A stretch of DNA of 5,142 bases from an uncultured Oscillospiraceae bacterium (GTDB lineage: Bacteria > Bacillota_A > Clostridia > Oscillospirales > Oscillospiraceae). The notes below the pieces were generated by a model. It did no database searches, was not told the origin of the DNA, and saw only the letters and a program-made list of their open reading frames with translations. Of the stretch, positions 1-5,135 are shown piece by piece. Within the stretch, counting starts at the first letter, position 1, and each line of letters opens with the position of its first letter. The position numbers were made by a program, and so were the translations under genes. The stretch covers positions 1-5,142 of the forward strand of contig CALXDE010000068.1 of assembly GCA_944386965.1 (NCBI GenBank), written 5' to 3'.

Positions 1-138
1 AAGTTCTACACCGACTGCCGCATCAAGGGGGAGGAGTCCCATCTGCTTGCGGCCCGGCTGAAGCTGGCGGCGAGCACCCGCACGGTGCTGAAAAACGGCA
101 TGGACCTCCTGGGCGTCACGGCCCCGGAGAAGATGTAA
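1..138 (+). CDS. argS: Arginyl-tRNA synthetase, C-terminal end (5' part outside window)
   Basis: The reading frame is open from base 1 to the TAA at 136-138 and gives 45 residues. They start [10 protein letters not shown] and end [13 protein letters not shown]. This matches the end of the DALR anticodon-binding domain of class I arginyl-tRNA synthetases, where a FY..CR..GE segment is followed by a helix of the ARL.L...T..VL type and the closing N-G-(L/M)-x-LLG-(V/I)-x-APE-(R/K)M motif. The enzyme charges tRNA-Arg with arginine in the cytoplasm, and this domain recognises the tRNA anticodon. The catalytic domain (HIGH and KMSKS motifs) lies upstream of the window, so integrity cannot be judged. 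A strong hairpin terminator follows 14 bases after the stop. The next gene is convergent, so argS ends its transcription unit here. Confidence 0.9.
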   Translation, partial: KFYTDCRIKGEESHLLAARLKLAASTRTVLKNGMDLLGVTAPEKM

Positions 139-152
139 CGCATACAACAGAG

Positions 153-195
153 AACCGCCGCCGACGGATTTTTCCGTCAGCGGCGGTTTGTTTTG
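153..195 (+). terminator. Intrinsic terminator of argS
   Basis: The left arm 153-168 and right arm 173-188 form a 16-bp stem with one C/A mismatch (162 against 179) around a TTTT loop at 169-172. A T-rich tail (TGTTTTGT) follows directly. The tail lies on the + strand side, so this ends argS transcription. The sequence on the other side of the stem is not T-rich, so it is a poor terminator for the convergent gene. Confidence 0.9.
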
Positions 196-208
196 TCCCA
201 GAGGGGGA

Positions 209-430
209 TCAGGCTTCATCCGTTTCCCGCTCCCTCCGCCCTCTGCGCCAGCGGATCAGGGCCGCGGCGAAAGCCGCCCACCAGATCACCGCGCAGAGGA
301 TGTCCAGTCCCAGCAGAAACTCCGCCGGGTTGTTGTAGACCATCAGCACCACGCAGTTGGCCGTCCACACCAGGGCGGCAGCGGCGTTGAGCAGGACATT
401 GAGAAGGGATGCGGGCTTCTTTTGCTGCAT
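209..430 (-). CDS. Small two-helix membrane protein, function unknown
   Basis: This frame encodes 73 residues. The ATG at 430-428 is preceded by AAGGAGGT with an 8-base spacer, which is close to ideal. A GTG three codons upstream lies inside that Shine-Dalgarno sequence and is not used as the start here. The protein begins with a short basic stretch (MQQKKP). Two hydrophobic segments follow, at about residues 9-32 and 37-61, separated by a short NNP turn. The tail is strongly basic and then acidic (RWRRGRRERETDEA). By the positive-inside rule both ends should be cytoplasmic, forming a helical hairpin. I see no enzymatic motif and do not recognise the family. It lies downstream of dut on the same strand with no clear promoter of its own, so it may be the last gene of the acyltransferase-dut transcript, separated by the duplicated block. 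It converges with argS. Confidence 0.72.
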   Translation of the reverse strand: MQQKKPASLLNVLLNAAAALVWTANCVVLMVYNNPAEFLLGLDILCAVIWWAAFAAALIRWRRGRRERETDEA

Positions 431-479
431 CGGAAGCACCTCCTTGTAATGGAAATCGGCTGCGCGCTTCTGCGGTCAC

Positions 480-534
480 GCCGGCCGGGAGGCACCGGGC
501 GCGGAGCATCATCTCCCTGTACTGCCGAAGCCCC
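480..534. repeat. Direct repeat copy 1: displaced copy of the dut 3' end
   Basis: These 55 bases match 591-645 at 54 positions; the single difference is G at 501 against A at 612. Read on the - strand, the block begins with the last codons of dut (Gly-Phe-Gly-Ser-Thr-Gly-Arg-stop) and continues into the 29 bases after the dut stop. Here it is not attached to any dut reading frame, so it is a non-functional copy. It lies 50 bases upstream of the start of the small membrane protein gene. Confidence 0.95.
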
Positions 535-544
535 GCAGCGGTTT

Positions 545-569
545 GGAAATATGCCGGCGGCATATTTCC
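545..569. repeat. 25-bp near-perfect palindrome between the direct repeats
   Basis: The arms GGAAATATGCCG (545-556) and CGGCATATTTCC (558-569) are exact inverse complements around one central base, or equally an 11-bp stem with a GGC loop. A further four bases (CCGC at 534-537 and GCGG at 571-574) could pair beyond a bulge. There is no T-run next to it, so it is not a typical intrinsic terminator. Its AT-rich arms stand out from the surrounding GC-rich DNA. It sits in the 56-base spacer between the two copies of the dut 3' end and may stabilise mRNA ends or have promoted the duplication; both roles are inference. Confidence 0.9.
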
Positions 570-590
570 CGCGGAGGCCCGGACGGCTAT

Positions 591-645
591 GCCGGCCGGG
601 AGGCACCGGGCACGGAGCATCATCTCCCTGTACTGCCGAAGCCCC
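591..645. repeat. Direct repeat copy 2: contains the real dut 3' end
   Basis: This is the second copy of the 55-base repeat, 111 bases from copy 1. Positions 620-645 are the final dut codons including most of the essential glycine-rich motif V and the stop codon; 591-619 are non-coding. This copy encodes conserved residues of the intact enzyme, so it is most simply the source and copy 1 the duplicate. Confidence 0.95.
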
Positions 646-1057
646 CCTCGCCCCGTTCCGTCTCATCCAGTTCCTCCGCCTCGGTGAAGTCCACCGCCAG
701 ATAGGGCAGCACCACCATCTGGGCCACCCGGTCGCCGTGGCGGATGGTCTGGGGCTCACGGCTGTCGTTGTGGAGGGGCACCATGTTCTCCCCCCGGTAG
801 TCGCTGTCCACCACCCCCACGCAGTTGGCTGGGCGCAGCCCCTGCCGGGTGGCCAGGCCGCTGCGGGCGAACACCGCGCCGAAATATCCCTCCGGCAGGG
901 CCATGGCCAGTCCCAGGGGGATGCGCCGTGTCTCTCCGGGTTGGAGGACCACCTCTCCCTCCGGGAGGCAGGCGAACAGGTCATAGCCCGCCGCCTGGGC
1001 GCTGCCCCGGCGGGGCAGGACGGCGGCGCTGTTTAATTTCTTTACCTTGACTTCCAT
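620..1057 (-). CDS. dut: Deoxyuridine 5'-triphosphate nucleotidohydrolase (dUTPase)
   Basis: This 145-residue trimeric-type dUTPase hydrolyses dUTP to dUMP and pyrophosphate. That keeps uracil out of DNA and supplies dUMP for thymidylate synthase. All five family motifs are present in order: I AGYDLFA (23-29); II RSGLA (65-69); III GVVDSDYRG (81-89), carrying the catalytic Asp and the uracil-pocket Tyr; IV GDRVAQ (108-113); and V RGEGGFGSTG (135-144), the flexible C-terminal arm that closes over the substrate. The length is normal for the family. The chosen ATG at 1057-1055 follows AAAGGAG with an 8-base spacer. A start nine codons upstream would overlap the stop of the preceding gene and is not supported. 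The gene lies 16 bases after the DUF1624 gene and is probably co-transcribed with it. Its last codons lie inside a 55-base repeat that recurs just downstream. Confidence 0.95.
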   Translation of the reverse strand: MEVKVKKLNSAAVLPRRGSAQAAGYDLFACLPEGEVVLQPGETRRIPLGLAMALPEGYFGAVFARSGLATRQGLRPANCVGVVDSDYRGENMVPLHNDSREPQTIRHGDRVAQMVVLPYLAVDFTEAEELDETERGEGGFGSTGR

Positions 1058-1073
1058 CGCTGCTTCTCCTTTG

Positions 1074-1778
1074 TTACCGTCCAAAGAGCCAGAGCCCGGC
1101 CATGGTGAGGCCGTAGAGCACCGGCTGATGGAGGACGTAGATCACCAGACTGTGGCGGCCCACCGCCGCCAGGGGCGGGCAGTCCGTCTGGTAGAACCAA
1201 GCGGGCATCCGCCCGGCCTTGATATATTTTCCCGCCCAGGTGCCCAGCAAAAACACGAACACCCAGGGCAGCAGGGGAAAGTAGTCCGTGGAGACAAACC
1301 CCTCGTAGGTCCAGCCCAGCATCCACAGCCAGCGGCTTTCACTGGAAACGCCGCCCACCATGTCTCCGGTGAGGACCAGCCCCAGGAGGGATACCGCCGG
1401 CACCACCCAGAAGGGCAGCTTCTCCCACAGGGGTCTTGTGAGGCCATAGAGCACCATGCAGGTGCCCAGCAGGTGCAGCACCCCGAAGAGGATGGGCATG
1501 TCCATCACCACGGTCACCGCCGTGATCACCAGGGCGCAGGTCAGGGCCTTCAGCCCCCGCTTCACATTGCTCCGGGAGAAGTTGGAGCTGACCCCGGAGA
1601 GGAGGATAAAGAGCCCGGCAAAGACGAAATGCAGAAAGTCGAACACCGGGTTGCTGAACAGCCACCCCGGCGCGCCGCAGAAAGCCACCAGGTCGTAGAG
1701 AAAGTGGTGGATTACCATCAGCAGTACCGCCAGGCCCCGGAGGACGTCAATGAGTGGAATGCGCTGTTTCCCTGCCAT
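1074..1778 (-). CDS. DUF1624 / HGSNAT-like multi-pass membrane acyltransferase
   Basis: This frame encodes 234 residues. The start ATG at 1778-1776 follows AAAGGAG with a 7-base spacer. The N-terminal segment R-x-P-L-I-D-V-L-R-G-L-A (6-17) followed by MVIHHFLYDL (21-30) is the signature of the DUF1624/heparan-alpha-glucosaminide N-acetyltransferase catalytic family, in which a histidine in the first membrane helix is proposed to accept the acetyl group; H24 and H25 are the candidates. Other family landmarks are LLSGVSSNFSR (59-69), GVLHLLG (99-105), DYFPLLPWVFVFLLG (165-179) and GRHSLVIYVLHQPV (207-220). I count about seven hydrophobic segments. Family knowledge suggests transfer of an acyl group from cytoplasmic acyl-CoA to a sugar or envelope substrate across the membrane, but the substrate in bacteria is unknown. 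It is the first gene of a likely operon with dut. The link to nucleotide metabolism is by position only. Confidence 0.85.
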   Translation of the reverse strand: MAGKQRIPLIDVLRGLAVLLMVIHHFLYDLVAFCGAPGWLFSNPVFDFLHFVFAGLFILLSGVSSNFSRSNVKRGLKALTCALVITAVTVVMDMPILFGVLHLLGTCMVLYGLTRPLWEKLPFWVVPAVSLLGLVLTGDMVGGVSSESRWLWMLGWTYEGFVSTDYFPLLPWVFVFLLGTWAGKYIKAGRMPAWFYQTDCPPLAAVGRHSLVIYVLHQPVLYGLTMAGLWLFGR

Positions 1779-1810
1779 AGATGTGCTCCTTTGCGCCAGA
1801 ATCTCCCTAT

Positions 1811-1839
1811 ACCATACCATAAACGGGGAGGGGCCGCAA
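1811..1839 (-). promoter_or_regulatory. Candidate weak promoter for the DUF1624-dut unit
   Basis: On the - strand TTGCGG (1839-1834) is followed after 17 bases by TATGGT (1816-1811), which is preceded by TG as in an extended -10. The -35 match is poor and lies in the loop of a 16-bp hairpin. A TATATG/TATAAA-rich stretch at 1851-1864 is an alternative -10 without a clear -35; a start from it would place the hairpin in the 5' leader. A promoter is expected here because a terminator follows nrdJ, but the exact site is uncertain. Confidence 0.3.
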
Positions 1840-1855
1840 GCCCCTCCCCGTTTAT
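1819..1855. repeat. 16-bp perfect hairpin in the DUF1624 upstream region
   Basis: The arms 1819-1834 (ATAAACGGGGAGGGGC) and 1840-1855 (GCCCCTCCCCGTTTAT) are exact inverse complements around a five-base loop. Neither side has a proper T-run, so terminator activity would be weak. It overlaps a 12-bp palindrome, TATATGCATATA, at 1853-1864. It could be a leader attenuator, an mRNA stabiliser or one end of a small repeat element. Confidence 0.85.
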
Positions 1856-1897
1856 ATGCATATACCGTGGGGTTCTGGGACAGATATGGCCCGGCGC

Positions 1898-1966
1898 CAC
1901 ACCGCTCGGCCTCCCGGTGTGCGGCCTGCCTGGTTTTCCGGGCAAGCCGTGCGCGCAGGAGGCCGC
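1898..1966. other. Structured non-coding block with nested inverted repeats
   Basis: Three pairings are visible: CACACCG (1898-1904) with CGGTGTG (1915-1921); GCGGCCT (1921-1927) with AGGCCGC (1960-1966); and, inside the latter, GCCTGG (1928-1933) with CCGGGC (1938-1943) around a TTTT loop, with one G-T wobble. I see no credible gene in 1779-2009. The density of inverted repeats suggests a structured RNA or a non-autonomous repeat element. No known RNA family is recognised. Confidence 0.45.
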
Positions 1967-2005
1967 AAAATTCATGGCGAAGCGGTTTTACCGCTTCGCC
2001 ATGAG
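1967..2005 (-). terminator. Intrinsic terminator of nrdJ
   Basis: A 15-bp stem (1972-1986 with 1990-2004) encloses a three-base loop and begins 5 bases after the nrdJ stop. On the - strand the stem is followed by ATTTTG, a short T-run. The placement right after the stop and the strong stem support a terminator for nrdJ, although the T-run is modest and some readthrough into the DUF1624-dut unit is possible. Confidence 0.75.
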
Positions 2006-2009
2006 GGAT

Positions 2010-4289
2010 TTATCCGCACTTGGAGTATCCGCAGTTGCGGCAGGTGACGCATCCGCCCTCGTGCTCCAGCTTGCTGCCGCACTCGGGGCAGAACTTGGCC
2101 AGCTTGGCCTCTGCCGGGGACATATTCTGCTTCACCTGCTCCAGGGCCGCGGAGATGGGCGGCTTGCCGCTGTTTCCATTCTGGGTGACCCGGATCACCT
2201 TCTCCAGGGCCTTGGCGATGGCGTCCGGACAGGAGGAAACCGGTACGCCGGGCTGGCGCAGACAGGAGGGGCAGCGAATCCCCTTCATCTGCTGGATGAT
2301 CTCCTTGGGGTCCATGCCGCTGCGGATGGCCACGCTCACCAGACGGGCCGTAGCCTCGCTCTGGCTGGGACAGCCGCCGGCCCGGCCGGTGTTGGTGAAC
2401 ACCTCGCAGATGCCGTGCTCATCGTAGTTGACGGTGATATACAGGTTGCCGCAGCCGATCTTGACCTTCTCCGTGACGCCGGTGGTCACCGTGGGCCGGG
2501 GACGGGGCAGCAGGTGACCGTAGTCCCCCTCGATGTGGCCCTCCTTGGGGGCCGCGGGGGCCTGAGGTTTGCCGTCGTTGACCTGTCCGATGTTCAGCAC
2601 CTGCTCATCCCGGCTGCCGTCCCGATAGATGGTGGTGCCCTTGCACCCCAGGGTGTAGGCCAGGCGATAGACCTCGGCCACATCCTCCTTGGCGGCGGAC
2701 TTGGGGAAGTTCACCGTCTTGCTGACGGCGTTGTCCGTGTGCTCCTGGAAGGCCGCCTGCATCTTCACGTGCCAGATGGGGGAGACATCGTGGGCGCAGA
2801 CGAACACCCGCTTGATCTCCTCTGGAATCCCCTCCACGTGGGCCAGGGACCCCTGCTCCACGATCTGGCGCATCAGCTCCTCGGAGTAGAGGCCGGCCTC
2901 CACCAGCTTGTCCTTGAGAATCTGATTCGTCTCAATGAGATGGGTGCCATCCATGACGTTACGGATATAGGCGTAGGCAAACACTGGCTCCACACCGCTG
3001 GACACCCCGGCAATGATGGAGAGGGTACCGGTGGGAGCAATGGTGGTGACAGTGGCGTTGCGGATGGGCCGGTCCTGGGGGAAGGTGCTCTCGGAAAACA
3101 GGGGGAAGGCGCCCCGCTGCTCCGCCAGAACCTCGCTGGCGTGGTGCCCCTCGGTGTTGATGAAGGCCATGATGCGCCGCCCCAGGTCCACGCCCTCCTG
3201 GCTGTTGTAGGGGACGCCCAGGTAGAGCAGCATGTCCGCGAACCCCATGACCCCCAGGCCGATCTTTCGGGTGGACCGGGTCATGTGGTCGATCTCCGGC
3301 AGGGGGTACTGGTTGACCTCAATGACATTGTCCAGGAAGTGGACGGCGGTGGTTACAGTGGCGGCCAGCTTCTCCCAGTCCACCGTCCAGGCGCCGTCCT
3401 CGTCCTGCCTCAGGTGGTTGACCAGATTGATCGACCCCAGATTGCAGGCCTCGTAGGGCAGGAGCGGCTGCTCGCCGCAGGGGTTGGTGGACTCGATCTC
3501 TCCGCAGCCGGGGACCACGTTGTCCCGGTTCAGGCGGTCCAGGAAGAGGATACCCGGCTCTCCGGTCTGCCAGGCGGAGGTGACGATGGTGTCAAAGACC
3601 TCCCGCGCCTGCAGGCGGCCGGCGACACGCCCTGTGGCCGGGTCCACCAGGTTATACGCCTGATCGTGTTCCACGGCCTGCATGAATGCCTCCGTCAGCC
3701 CAACGGAGATGTTGAAATTGGTGATCTCGTGGGTGTTGTTCTTGCAGGTGATGAACTCCATGATGTCCGGATGGTCCACCCGGAGGATGCCCATGTTGGC
3801 CCCCCGGCGGGTGCCCCCCTGCTTGACCGCCTCGGTGGCGGCGTTGAAGACCTTCATAAAGGACACCGGGCCGCTGGCCACGCCCCCTGTGGAGTTGACG
3901 GTGCTCCCCTTGGGCCGCAGACGGGAGAAGGAGAAGCCGGTGCCGCCGCCGCTCTTGTGGATGAGGGCGGCGTTTTTGATGGCGTCGAAGATCTCCTCCA
4001 TCGAGTCCCCCACCGGCAGCACGAAGCAGGCCGAGAGCTGCCCCAGGGGCCGCCCGGCATTCATCAGAGTGGGGGAGTTGGGCAGAAAGTCCAGCGCCGT
4101 CAGCATATGATAGAAAGCAGCCTCCGTGGCGGCCACGTCGGCCTGGGGATCGAATACCTTGTCCGCAGCGGCGATGGAACCGGCTACCCGGTGGAACAGC
4201 TGGTCCACCGTCTCGGTGGGGGTTCCTTTTTCATCCTTGATGAGGTAGCGCTTTTCCAGCACCGCCTGCGCGTTTTTTGTAATGGCCAT
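2010..4289 (-). CDS. nrdJ: Class II vitamin B12-dependent ribonucleotide reductase
   Basis: This 759-residue enzyme reduces ribonucleotides to deoxyribonucleotides using an adenosylcobalamin-generated thiyl radical, with no need for oxygen or a second subunit. The active site is complete. N269-P-C271-G-E273 holds the radical cysteine C271 with its Asn and Glu partners, and C88 (in LSACFVLPV) and C282 (in EACNLGSINL) form the redox pair. NSPTLMNAG (71-79), SGGGTGFSFSRLRP (113-126) and the phosphate-binding APTGT (418-422) are also present. Residues about 605-700 form a TSCPD domain, here with SSCPD (685-689). The C-terminus has CPEC (734-737), CVTC (747-750) and C753/C758, a zinc-ribbon and disulfide-shuttle tail typical of the Thermotoga-like class II enzymes. 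The ATG at 4289-4287 is chosen because MAITKNAQAVLEKRYL is the normal family start; an ATG at 4361 lies within the promoter. The gene stands alone between two terminators and appears to be under NrdR control. Confidence 0.97.
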   Translation of the reverse strand: MAITKNAQAVLEKRYLIKDEKGTPTETVDQLFHRVAGSIAAADKVFDPQADVAATEAAFYHMLTALDFLPNSPTLMNAGRPLGQLSACFVLPVGDSMEEIFDAIKNAALIHKSGGGTGFSFSRLRPKGSTVNSTGGVASGPVSFMKVFNAATEAVKQGGTRRGANMGILRVDHPDIMEFITCKNNTHEITNFNISVGLTEAFMQAVEHDQAYNLVDPATGRVAGRLQAREVFDTIVTSAWQTGEPGILFLDRLNRDNVVPGCGEIESTNPCGEQPLLPYEACNLGSINLVNHLRQDEDGAWTVDWEKLAATVTTAVHFLDNVIEVNQYPLPEIDHMTRSTRKIGLGVMGFADMLLYLGVPYNSQEGVDLGRRIMAFINTEGHHASEVLAEQRGAFPLFSESTFPQDRPIRNATVTTIAPTGTLSIIAGVSSGVEPVFAYAYIRNVMDGTHLIETNQILKDKLVEAGLYSEELMRQIVEQGSLAHVEGIPEEIKRVFVCAHDVSPIWHVKMQAAFQEHTDNAVSKTVNFPKSAAKEDVAEVYRLAYTLGCKGTTIYRDGSRDEQVLNIGQVNDGKPQAPAAPKEGHIEGDYGHLLPRPRPTVTTGVTEKVKIGCGNLYITVNYDEHGICEVFTNTGRAGGCPSQSEATARLVSVAIRSGMDPKEIIQQMKGIRCPSCLRQPGVPVSSCPDAIAKALEKVIRVTQNGNSGKPPISAALEQVKQNMSPAEAKLAKFCPECGSKLEHEGGCVTCRNCGYSKCG

Positions 4290-4302
4290 GGTTTCTCTTG
4301 TG

Positions 4303-4308
4303 CTCCTT
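4303..4308 (-). promoter_or_regulatory. nrdJ ribosome binding site with unusually long spacer
   Basis: AAGGAG is the only good Shine-Dalgarno match upstream of the nrdJ ATG, but it is 13 bases away, against 7-8 for the DUF1624, dut and small membrane protein genes. No alternative in-frame start codon lies between it and the ATG; the intervening codons read Ser-Thr-Arg-Glu-Thr. A second GGAG lies just upstream. The start itself is fixed by family similarity, so the spacing may lower translation efficiency. Confidence 0.55.
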
Positions 4309-4324
4309 CTCCGTTGAAATTCGT

Positions 4325-4340
4325 ACACCACATATTGTAG
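4325..4340. promoter_or_regulatory. NrdR-box-like operator, proximal (overlaps -10)
   Basis: ACACCACATATTGTAG on the + strand matches the known 16-bp NrdR consensus (acaCwAtATaTwGtgt) at 12 of 16 positions when read on the - strand. It covers the nrdJ -10 hexamer and probable transcription start, as expected for a repressor site. NrdR is an ATP/dATP-sensing zinc-finger repressor of ribonucleotide reductase genes; its gene is not in this window. Confidence 0.75.
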
Positions 4341-4361
4341 CATTATATTTTGCCTTGTCAA
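4334..4361 (-). promoter_or_regulatory. nrdJ promoter (housekeeping sigma factor type)
   Basis: On the - strand a perfect -35 TTGACA (4361-4356) is followed after 16 bases by TACAAT (4339-4334), preceded by TGC as an extended -10. Transcription would start near 4327, giving a leader of about 38 bases. This is the strongest promoter in the window. Both elements are overlapped by NrdR-like boxes. Confidence 0.88.
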
Positions 4362-4371
4362 TATCTGGTGT
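4356..4371. promoter_or_regulatory. NrdR-box-like operator, distal (overlaps -35)
   Basis: On the - strand this reads ACACCAGATATTGACA and matches the NrdR consensus at 11 of 16 positions. It shares 12 of 16 positions with the proximal box in inverted orientation. The two boxes are 31 bp apart centre to centre, three helical turns, with 15 bp between them, which is the standard arrangement for paired NrdR sites. Confidence 0.72.
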
Positions 4372-4395
4372 GGAAAAGGGGTTCGTCAAAATAGG

Positions 4396-4430
4396 AAAAA
4401 AGCGCCCGCCCTTTTTGGAAAGGGCGGGCG
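4396..4430 (-). terminator. Intrinsic terminator of ribU
   Basis: A perfect 12-bp stem (4403-4414 with 4419-4430) has a four-base loop. On the - strand it is followed, after one base, by six consecutive T (4401-4396). It starts 12 bases after the ribU stop and separates ribU from the nrdJ promoter, so nrdJ is transcribed independently. Confidence 0.95.
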
Positions 4431-4442
4431 GCAAAGGCGCGG

Positions 4443-5135
4443 TCAAATGGTGCCAGTCAGGACCAGAACCACCAGCACGCCGGTGGCCAGCAGGAACAGA
4501 CCCAGGAACAGCGCACCCAGGTTGTAGCTGCGGCGGAGGGCCCCGTCGGGCAGGGGCGGCAGCAGGTGGGAACGACGCAGGGCGTTGCTCACCGGCTGGT
4601 AGAGCACCAGGGTCAGCGCGGCGTTCAAAACGGCCTTGATCACATTAAAGGGCAGGAACACGGTGGCCAGCATCCCCGCCACCTGTCCCCGGGGCAGGCC
4701 CTCGTAGATGGGGGTGATGATGTAGTTCCACAGCACCATGGTGGCCGCCATAGCCACAACGCCCAGGGCAAGACCCGCGATGGCGCCGCCCATGGTGCGC
4801 CGGCGGTGGTAAAGGAACGCCGAGGGAAGGATAAAGGCACAGCTGGCCACCACGTTCATAATAAAGCCGTAGATCCCAGCCTCGCTGACGGTGATCATCT
4901 CGATGAAGCAGGTGGCTACGCTCATGGCAGCCCCGGCTAGAGGGCCGAAGAGGTAGGCACCGATGAGCAACACCACGTCCTTGGGGTCGTATTTGAGGTA
5001 CGAGGCGGCCGCCATCAGGGGGAAGCGGGTCACCACGGTGACCACATAGGCCAGGGCCACCAGCATGGCCATGGTGGCCAGCTTCTTCACGTCCACCCGG
5101 CTGGAGACTGCATTTTTCGGCCTGGGGCTGTTCAT
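4443..5135 (-). CDS. ribU: ECF transporter S component, riboflavin type
   Basis: This 230-residue integral membrane protein is the substrate-binding (S) subunit of an energy-coupling factor transporter. It would capture riboflavin and work with the shared EcfA/EcfA'/EcfT module, which is not in the window. RibU-like features are SYLKYDPKDVVLLIGAYLFGP (about 45-65, matching the family's FLKYDxSDxPxLIGxxxxGP segment), WNYIITPIYEG (136-146) and LPFNVIKA (161-168). The N-terminal VDVKKLATMAMLVALAYV is also typical. About six helices span residues 17-180. A basic, proline-rich linker and a further strongly hydrophobic segment (about 206-227) follow, longer than the common 190-210-residue RibU. The ATG at 5135-5133 is only 7 bases from the window end, so its ribosome binding site cannot be seen and the start is slightly uncertain. 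An FMN riboswitch often precedes ribU but would lie outside the window. Confidence 0.85.
   Translation of the reverse strand: MNSPRPKNAVSSRVDVKKLATMAMLVALAYVVTVVTRFPLMAAASYLKYDPKDVVLLIGAYLFGPLAGAAMSVATCFIEMITVSEAGIYGFIMNVVASCAFILPSAFLYHRRRTMGGAIAGLALGVVAMAATMVLWNYIITPIYEGLPRGQVAGMLATVFLPFNVIKAVLNAALTLVLYQPVSNALRRSHLLPPLPDGALRRSYNLGALFLGLFLLATGVLVVLVLTGTI

Noticed and set aside
216..623. A 135-residue - strand frame reading through both repeat copies
   Set aside because: The repeat period of 111 bases is a multiple of three, so the same peptide recurs in frame by chance. The overlapping small membrane protein in another frame has a proper ribosome binding site and a coherent sequence.
480..645. 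CRISPR array
   Set aside because: There are only two copies of a 55-base repeat, one of which encodes the end of dut, with a single 56-base spacer and no cas genes.
343..984. A 213-residue - strand frame overlapping dut
   Set aside because: dut itself occupies another frame with all five dUTPase motifs; this one is Arg/Pro/Trp-rich and has no motif.
188..1036. A 282-residue open frame on the + strand across dut and the repeats
   Set aside because: It crosses the argS terminator, the repeats and dut in antisense, has no ribosome binding site or domain, and has repeated segments only because the DNA repeat is read twice.
1047..4340. A 1097-residue open frame on the + strand, antisense to nrdJ and the DUF1624 gene
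   Set aside because: It is the mirror of high-GC codon use on the opposite strand. nrdJ on the - strand has every family motif, while this frame has low-complexity Gly/His/Gln/Val-rich sequence, no recognisable domain, and runs across an intergenic region and a terminator.
4290..4361. An upstream nrdJ start at 4361 adding 24 residues
   Set aside because: That ATG lies inside the -35 element, the extra residues are translated promoter sequence, and the family begins at the NAQAVLEKRYL segment just after the chosen start.
4290..4395. Cobalamin riboswitch upstream of the B12-dependent reductase
   Set aside because: The promoter lies about 40-70 bases upstream of the ATG, leaving a leader of about 38 bases, and a terminator precedes it. 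There is no room for a cobalamin aptamer and no B12-box sequence was seen.
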